Positions 4,260 to 7,553 of a stretch of 7,553 nucleotides of DNA are shown piece by piece. The position numbers and the translations under genes are program-made. The notes below the pieces were generated by a model. That model had not been told where the DNA came from, ran no database searches, and was given only the letters and a program-made list of their open reading frames with translations. Each line of letters opens with the position of its first letter. The stretch's first letter is position 1. This stretch comes from Candidatus Portnoybacteria bacterium CG02_land_8_20_14_3_00_45_8 (GTDB taxonomy: Bacteria > Patescibacteriota > Minisyncoccia > Portnoybacterales > GWB1-42-6), in assembly GCA_002780785.1 (NCBI GenBank), contig PEUE01000061.1, forward strand, positions 1 to 7,553, read 5' to 3'.

Positions 4260-5639
4260 AATTTTACCTATTTTTTGCAACTCCTCCGGAATAGGAACTG
4301 GGTATTCACTACCCCCCAAACAAGCATAGCAATAATCGTCTTCATCTTCCCCCACCGCCCGACGAAGACCTTCTAGGGTTTGATATTTAAGGGTTGCCGC
4401 ATCAATCTGTTTACAAATCTCCGCATCGCTGCAACGACTGGCAATTAAGTCGTCCTTTACCGGGATATCGATACCGTAATAACAGCAATTGATAATTCGC
4501 GGACAACTTGATCGAAAATGAACTTCTTGGGCCCCGGCGTTTTTCAAAATCTCAACAATCTTTTGTGAAGTGGTCGCCCTAACAATTGAATCGTCCACTA
4601 CGACAATTTTTTTATCATTAAGTAATTGTCGGACGGGGTTAAGCTTTATTTTCACTCCGAAATGCCTGATTTTTTCGGACGGCTCAATAAAAGTTCTTCC
4701 TACGTAGTGATTCCTTATTATCCCCAAATCAAACGCAATCCCGCTTTCATGAGCGTAACCAAGAGCTGCCTGATTTGAAGAGTCGGGAACCGGACAAACA
4801 AAATCTGCTTCCTTGATATCTTCCTTGGCCAGCTCCCTGCCGAGCATTTTTCTGAATCCATCAACGGATCTGCCAAAAGCAAAGCTGTCTGGTCTCATAA
4901 AGTATATCAACTCAAAAACGCAAAAAGAAAAATGGTCGGGCTTGTCAAAGGGCTTAATCAACCTTTCACCATCCTTATTAATCACCAAAATTTCGCCCGG
5001 TTCAATTTCTCTTATGTATTGCGCCCCTATTAAATCAAGGGCGCATGTTTCTGAGGCAATAATAAAAGTGCCATCGAGTTTGCCCAGCACCAAGTCCCTG
5101 AAACCGAAAGGGTCGCGCACGGCAATCAAATGATTATTTGTCAAAATTAACAAACTAAAAGCACCTCTTATTTGACCGATCGCTTCCTGAACCCTATCTA
5201 TCAACTTCGCTTCTTTTGAACGGGCAATCAAATGCAAAATAACTTCGCTGTCTGAAGAAGTTTGGAAAATAGAACCATCCCCTTCCAGCTTATGGCGTAA
5301 CTCCGTGGCATTCACAATATTCCCATTGTGAGCGACGGCTATCGGTCCTTTGAAATTCTCCGCCAAAATTGGCTGCATATTTTTTGATGAAGATTCGCCA
5401 GTGGTAGAATAACGGACATGCCCGATGGCTAAATTTGAACCGCGCAAATCCCCAATTATTCGTTCATCAAAAACATCTCGGACCAACCCCATTGCTTTAT
5501 GCTCTTTCATTTTTCCCGTACTGGAATTTGCCGAAACAATTCCAGCGCTTTCCTGCCCTCTATGCTGTAGGGCATAAAGCATAAGATAAACCAGATTAGC
5601 TGCTTCTGGATGACCAAAAATTCCCGCAACTCCACACAT
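4254..5639 (-). CDS. purF: Amidophosphoribosyltransferase, Fe-S type
   Basis: First committed enzyme of purine synthesis: PRPP plus glutamine gives 5-phosphoribosylamine. The 461-residue protein has an N-terminal Ntn glutaminase domain (1 to about 230) with nucleophile Cys2 (MCGVAGIFG), HRGQES (26-31), RYSTTGES (76-83) and HNGNIVN (104-110). The phosphoribosyltransferase domain has the PRPP loop VVVDDSIVRATT (346-357). Cys240, Cys385 or 386, Cys437 and Cys440 correspond to the four ligands of the 4Fe-4S cluster in the B. subtilis enzyme. Unlike that enzyme there is no propeptide: Cys2 directly follows the start, and an in-frame TGA lies at 5657-5655, just upstream. A G-rich ribosome binding site precedes the ATG. 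No other pur gene is in the window, so pathway completeness is unknown; salvage-based use is possible. Confidence 0.96.
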   Translation of the reverse strand: MCGVAGIFGHPEAANLVYLMLYALQHRGQESAGIVSANSSTGKMKEHKAMGLVRDVFDERIIGDLRGSNLAIGHVRYSTTGESSSKNMQPILAENFKGPIAVAHNGNIVNATELRHKLEGDGSIFQTSSDSEVILHLIARSKEAKLIDRVQEAIGQIRGAFSLLILTNNHLIAVRDPFGFRDLVLGKLDGTFIIASETCALDLIGAQYIREIEPGEILVINKDGERLIKPFDKPDHFSFCVFELIYFMRPDSFAFGRSVDGFRKMLGRELAKEDIKEADFVCPVPDSSNQAALGYAHESGIAFDLGIIRNHYVGRTFIEPSEKIRHFGVKIKLNPVRQLLNDKKIVVVDDSIVRATTSQKIVEILKNAGAQEVHFRSSCPRIINCCYYGIDIPVKDDLIASRCSDAEICKQIDAATLKYQTLEGLRRAVGEDEDDYCYACLGGSEYPVPIPEELQKIGKIL

Positions 5640-5646
5640 TTTTGTT

Positions 5647-5694
5647 CCCCCCTTTCATTTTCATATTTATAATTTTTAAAAAACTATTTCAGAA
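5647..5694 (-). promoter_or_regulatory. purF ribosome binding site and weak candidate promoter
   Basis: AAAGGGGGG (5655-5647) lies 7 bases before the purF ATG and is the only strong Shine-Dalgarno-like site in the window. TATAAA (5671-5666) with TTCTGA (5694-5689), spacer 17, could be a promoter starting near 5659. The -35 match is poor and overlaps the upstream gene, so purF may simply be read from the polX operon. Confidence here covers the pair; the binding site alone is firmer. Confidence 0.45.
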
Positions 5695-5951
5695 TTTTTG
5701 ATTTTAACACCTTCTTTTGCTAAAAGCAACTCTTTTTGTTTGGCGCCGCGATTGAAACGGCCCACTCGTCCATCTGACCTAACGACCCGGTGACAAGGAA
5801 CTTTAGAGTCGCGATTTTTATTTAATGCATTCCCTACTGCCCGTGCCAGATTTTTATTATCCAATTTAGCCGCTACCTGCTGATAGGTCAAAACCCGCCC
5901 GCGCGGGATTTTTTTGACAATAGCAAAAACTCTATTTTGAAAACTATCCAT
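5676..5951 (-). CDS. ogt: Methylated-DNA-protein-cysteine methyltransferase domain (Ogt/MGMT type)
   Basis: Suicide repair protein that moves the alkyl group from O6-alkylguanine in DNA to its own cysteine. At 91 residues it is only the C-terminal DNA-binding and active-site domain, lacking the N-terminal ribonuclease-like domain of Ada or Ogt. Visible are TYQQVA (22-27), the helix RAVGNAL with the arginine finger Arg37 (37-43), and the active site PCHRVV with Cys53 (52-57). RFNRGAKQKELLLAKEGV (65-82) is the usual end. Because Cys53 is present, it should be an enzyme and not an alkyltransferase-like protein (those have Trp there). ATG at 5951 overlaps the NUDIX stop by 8 bases, so translation is probably coupled. 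No Shine-Dalgarno sequence. The symbol is a family label; single-domain forms are often unnamed. Confidence 0.92.
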   Translation of the reverse strand: MDSFQNRVFAIVKKIPRGRVLTYQQVAAKLDNKNLARAVGNALNKNRDSKVPCHRVVRSDGRVGRFNRGAKQKELLLAKEGVKIKNSEIVF

Positions 5952-6393
5952 TTAAAAACTTATTCGCCTTTTTTAAAACTCTTTGGCTGCCTTTAAATCT
6001 TTTCACTCTTTCCAGCGCCGCCGCAAACAACAACCACTCATAATTAACGTGCTCTGATGAAATTTTCACATTTTTATCGCCGGCCTGGGCTAAATAAAAA
6101 ACTGCTGTTTTAAAAAATAGCTTGCCTTTAGCTTCCGACTCTCTGTACCGATAAAAATATCTCGCAGAAACCCTAAAATTGAGCAGATATTTTAAGTTTG
6201 CCAATCCCGTTTCTTCAACCACTTCGCGCCTAGCCGTCTCCCTTTCCGACTCCCCATCTTCCATTGTCCCTTTAGGAAAATTCCAATATTCGGACTCTCT
6301 TGAGCTCTCGCCGTGATTTAAAAGCAAATATTCAATTTTATTTTCCGGCGACCGATAAAAAACAACCGCCCCGACCGATTTTCTAAAAAACAT
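5944..6393 (-). CDS. NUDIX hydrolase, Ap4A-hydrolase-like
   Basis: Mg-dependent hydrolase of nucleoside diphosphates linked to another group. The NUDIX box is perfect at residues 42-64: G42, E48, then REVVEETGL (56-64), fitting GX5EX7REUXEEXGU. The strand SVGAVVFYR (6-14) and WNFPKGTMEDGES (38-50) before it resemble diadenosine polyphosphate hydrolases (WxxPKG.xE.GES). The conserved tyrosine and tryptophan near 118-120 (NYEW) also fit that group. Substrate is inferred only: Ap4A or Ap6A, or perhaps a damaged nucleotide given the repair neighbours. It starts 4 bases after the polX stop, and its own stop (TAG, the only one in the window) overlaps the alkyltransferase start. Both contacts argue for one operon. 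The 149-residue length is normal. Confidence 0.93.
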   Translation of the reverse strand: MFFRKSVGAVVFYRSPENKIEYLLLNHGESSRESEYWNFPKGTMEDGESERETARREVVEETGLANLKYLLNFRVSARYFYRYRESEAKGKLFFKTAVFYLAQAGDKNVKISSEHVNYEWLLFAAALERVKRFKGSQRVLKKANKFLNG

Positions 6394-6397
6394 ACGT

Positions 6398-7553
6398 TTA
6401 TTTTTTCAAAAACTTTTTTAACCCTTCAAGTCCCAAACAATTTATTATATCCGACTTCTTTGCCCAGCCGCGGCGCGCCACGGCAATGCCCAATTCCAAA
6501 TAGGCCAAATGATTAGTGGCATGGGCGTCAGTGCCAATGGAAATTTTTACGCCCGCTGCGATAGCCCGTTTAACGTTCTGCCAACTCAAATCCAGCCGCT
6601 CCGGATACGCGTTAATCTCAATAATCGTATTGGTTTTGGCCGCTTGGGCAAAAACCTTATCCCAATCAACCTCATAGCCCTCGCGCCGACCCAGCAAGCG
6701 GCCTGTCGGATGCGCCCAAATATTCATACTGGGATTCTGCATAGCGCGGCAAATACGCTCGGTCATCGCTCCCTTGGACATTTTAAAATTATCGTGAACA
6801 GAGCCCAGCACAATATCCAGCTTAGCCAACACCTTATCCTTTATGTGGAGTTGGCCGTCTTTATCAATATCCACCTCCGCGCCTTTAAGAATTCTTATGC
6901 CCGATATTTTCTTACCTATTTTATCAATTTCGGCCATTTGCTTAAGCAATCTTTCTTCCTTCAAGCTGCCGGCGATAGCCAGCCGTCCGGCGTGGTCGGT
7001 AATGGCAATATATTGACGACCCAATTTCTTGGCGGCTTCGGCCATTTCCAAAATAGTATTGGCGCCGTCCGACCAGTCCGAGTGCATCTGCAAATCGCCG
7101 AGTACCTGACTATATTCCACGATTTTCGGTAATTGATTTTTGGCGGATAATTCCAACTCTCCGGTATTCTCACGCATTTCCGGTTCAATATATCGCAAGC
7201 CCAGCTTCTGATAAACTTCTTCCTCGGTCTTGCCGGCTACTGCTTTTTTGCCACGCCACAAACCATATTCATTTAACTTATAACCTTTCGTCCGGGCAAT
7301 CTCGCGCAAAGCGATATTATGATCTTTGCTGCCGGTAAAATACTGCAGCCCCGCGCCAAATGATTCCCGAGATAACACGCGTAAATCCGCATCTAAACCG
7401 CTATGCAGTTTAACCGAGGAGCGCGTCTCGCCCTTAGATAAAACTTTGGCCACTTCCGTCATAGAACAAAAATAGTCCATTATTTTGGCCGGCTGCTTGG
7501 CAATGGCCAAAATATCAATATCACCGATGGTTTCTTTCATGCGCCGAACCGAG
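6398..7553 (-). CDS. polX: DNA polymerase X with PHP domain, N-terminal part cut by window edge
   Basis: Family X polymerase that fills short gaps in base excision repair, fused to a PHP phosphoesterase domain that can act as 3'-5' exonuclease. The frame is open to the window edge: codons before the ATG at 7540 read SVRR, giving the family motif (G)SxRR. So that Met is internal and not the start. Counting from it, the palm metal residues are Asp7 and Asp9 (GDIDIL) and Asp52 (DADLRVL), and LNEYGLWRG (89-97) closes the polymerase part. The PHP domain spans about 148-380: LQMHSDWSDG (150-159), TDH (181-183), KGAEVDI (219-225), SVHDNF (247-252), AHPTGR (276-281), GTDAH (336-340). Bacterial PolX is about 570 residues, so roughly one third is missing (HhH and fingers). 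First visible gene of the minus-strand cluster. Confidence 0.96.
   Translation of the reverse strand, partial: SVRRMKETIGDIDILAIAKQPAKIMDYFCSMTEVAKVLSKGETRSSVKLHSGLDADLRVLSRESFGAGLQYFTGSKDHNIALREIARTKGYKLNEYGLWRGKKAVAGKTEEEVYQKLGLRYIEPEMRENTGELELSAKNQLPKIVEYSQVLGDLQMHSDWSDGANTILEMAEAAKKLGRQYIAITDHAGRLAIAGSLKEERLLKQMAEIDKIGKKISGIRILKGAEVDIDKDGQLHIKDKVLAKLDIVLGSVHDNFKMSKGAMTERICRAMQNPSMNIWAHPTGRLLGRREGYEVDWDKVFAQAAKTNTIIEINAYPERLDLSWQNVKRAIAAGVKISIGTDAHATNHLAYLELGIAVARRGWAKKSDIINCLGLEGLKKFLKK

Noticed and set aside
7076..7105. PHP motif reads LQMH in place of the usual HxH, as possible loss of a metal ligand
   Set aside because: From memory, other bacterial PolX proteins, such as that of Thermus, also have LQxHS here. 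All other PHP metal residues are present.
6509..7132. Long plus-strand open frame (207 codons) opposite polX
   Set aside because: It lies wholly antisense to well-conserved PolX PHP motifs, and its product shows no recognisable domain. It is a shadow frame.
1..7553. UGA recoding as in some CPR lineages, since no visible gene ends in TGA
   Set aside because: No gene needs an in-frame TGA read as sense, and conserved glycines use GGN. Nine stops are too few to judge.
1..7553. A new defence or mobile system
   Set aside because: All genes belong to known housekeeping or repair families. There is no integrase, toxin-antitoxin pair, nuclease or unknown cluster to support it.

Overview
The window reads as a chromosomal piece of a small-genome bacterium, most likely a member of the Candidate Phyla Radiation (Patescibacteria). 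This is inferred from style, not from a marker search. The genes are tightly packed, sometimes overlapping by 8 bases. Shine-Dalgarno sequences are mostly missing. Ribosomal proteins are short, ArgRS has a degenerate HIGH motif, and palindromic repeats sit between and even inside genes. All nine visible stop codons are TAA (8) or TAG (1), and the reading frames are intact under the standard code.

Left part: argS (minus strand, last ~20 residues outside the window) is divergent from a plus-strand translation block. This block is smpB, then ssrA (tmRNA, not in a protein track but clear from its structure), then infC, rpmI and rplT. SmpB and tmRNA together form the trans-translation ribosome rescue system. 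infC-rpmI-rplT is the classic IF3/bL35/bL20 operon. The tmRNA folds well: a 7-bp acceptor stem, T arm, PK1, a stop-codon hairpin and a downstream pseudoknot. It appears to encode a 20-residue tag ending in VLA, starting at GUC. A bidirectional terminator closes the operon.

Right part: a minus-strand cluster runs polX (5' part outside the window), a NUDIX hydrolase, an O6-alkylguanine-DNA alkyltransferase domain, purF and a VanZ-like membrane protein. The first three are spaced by 4 bases or overlap, and make a plausible DNA repair and nucleotide sanitation unit. purF has its own good ribosome binding site and a possible promoter. The VanZ-like gene has a promoter-like sequence in the loop of the purF terminator hairpin.

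Three palindromic repeat loci stand out. One lies in frame inside argS (235-281). Its reverse complement recurs as half of a double element between rpmI and rplT (3359-3430). A different three-hairpin element lies between argS and smpB (1562-1636). I found no CRISPR array, transposase, tRNA or defence system. The most unusual points are the in-gene repeat, the ArgRS HIGH motif, the tmRNA tag and the promoter inside a terminator loop.
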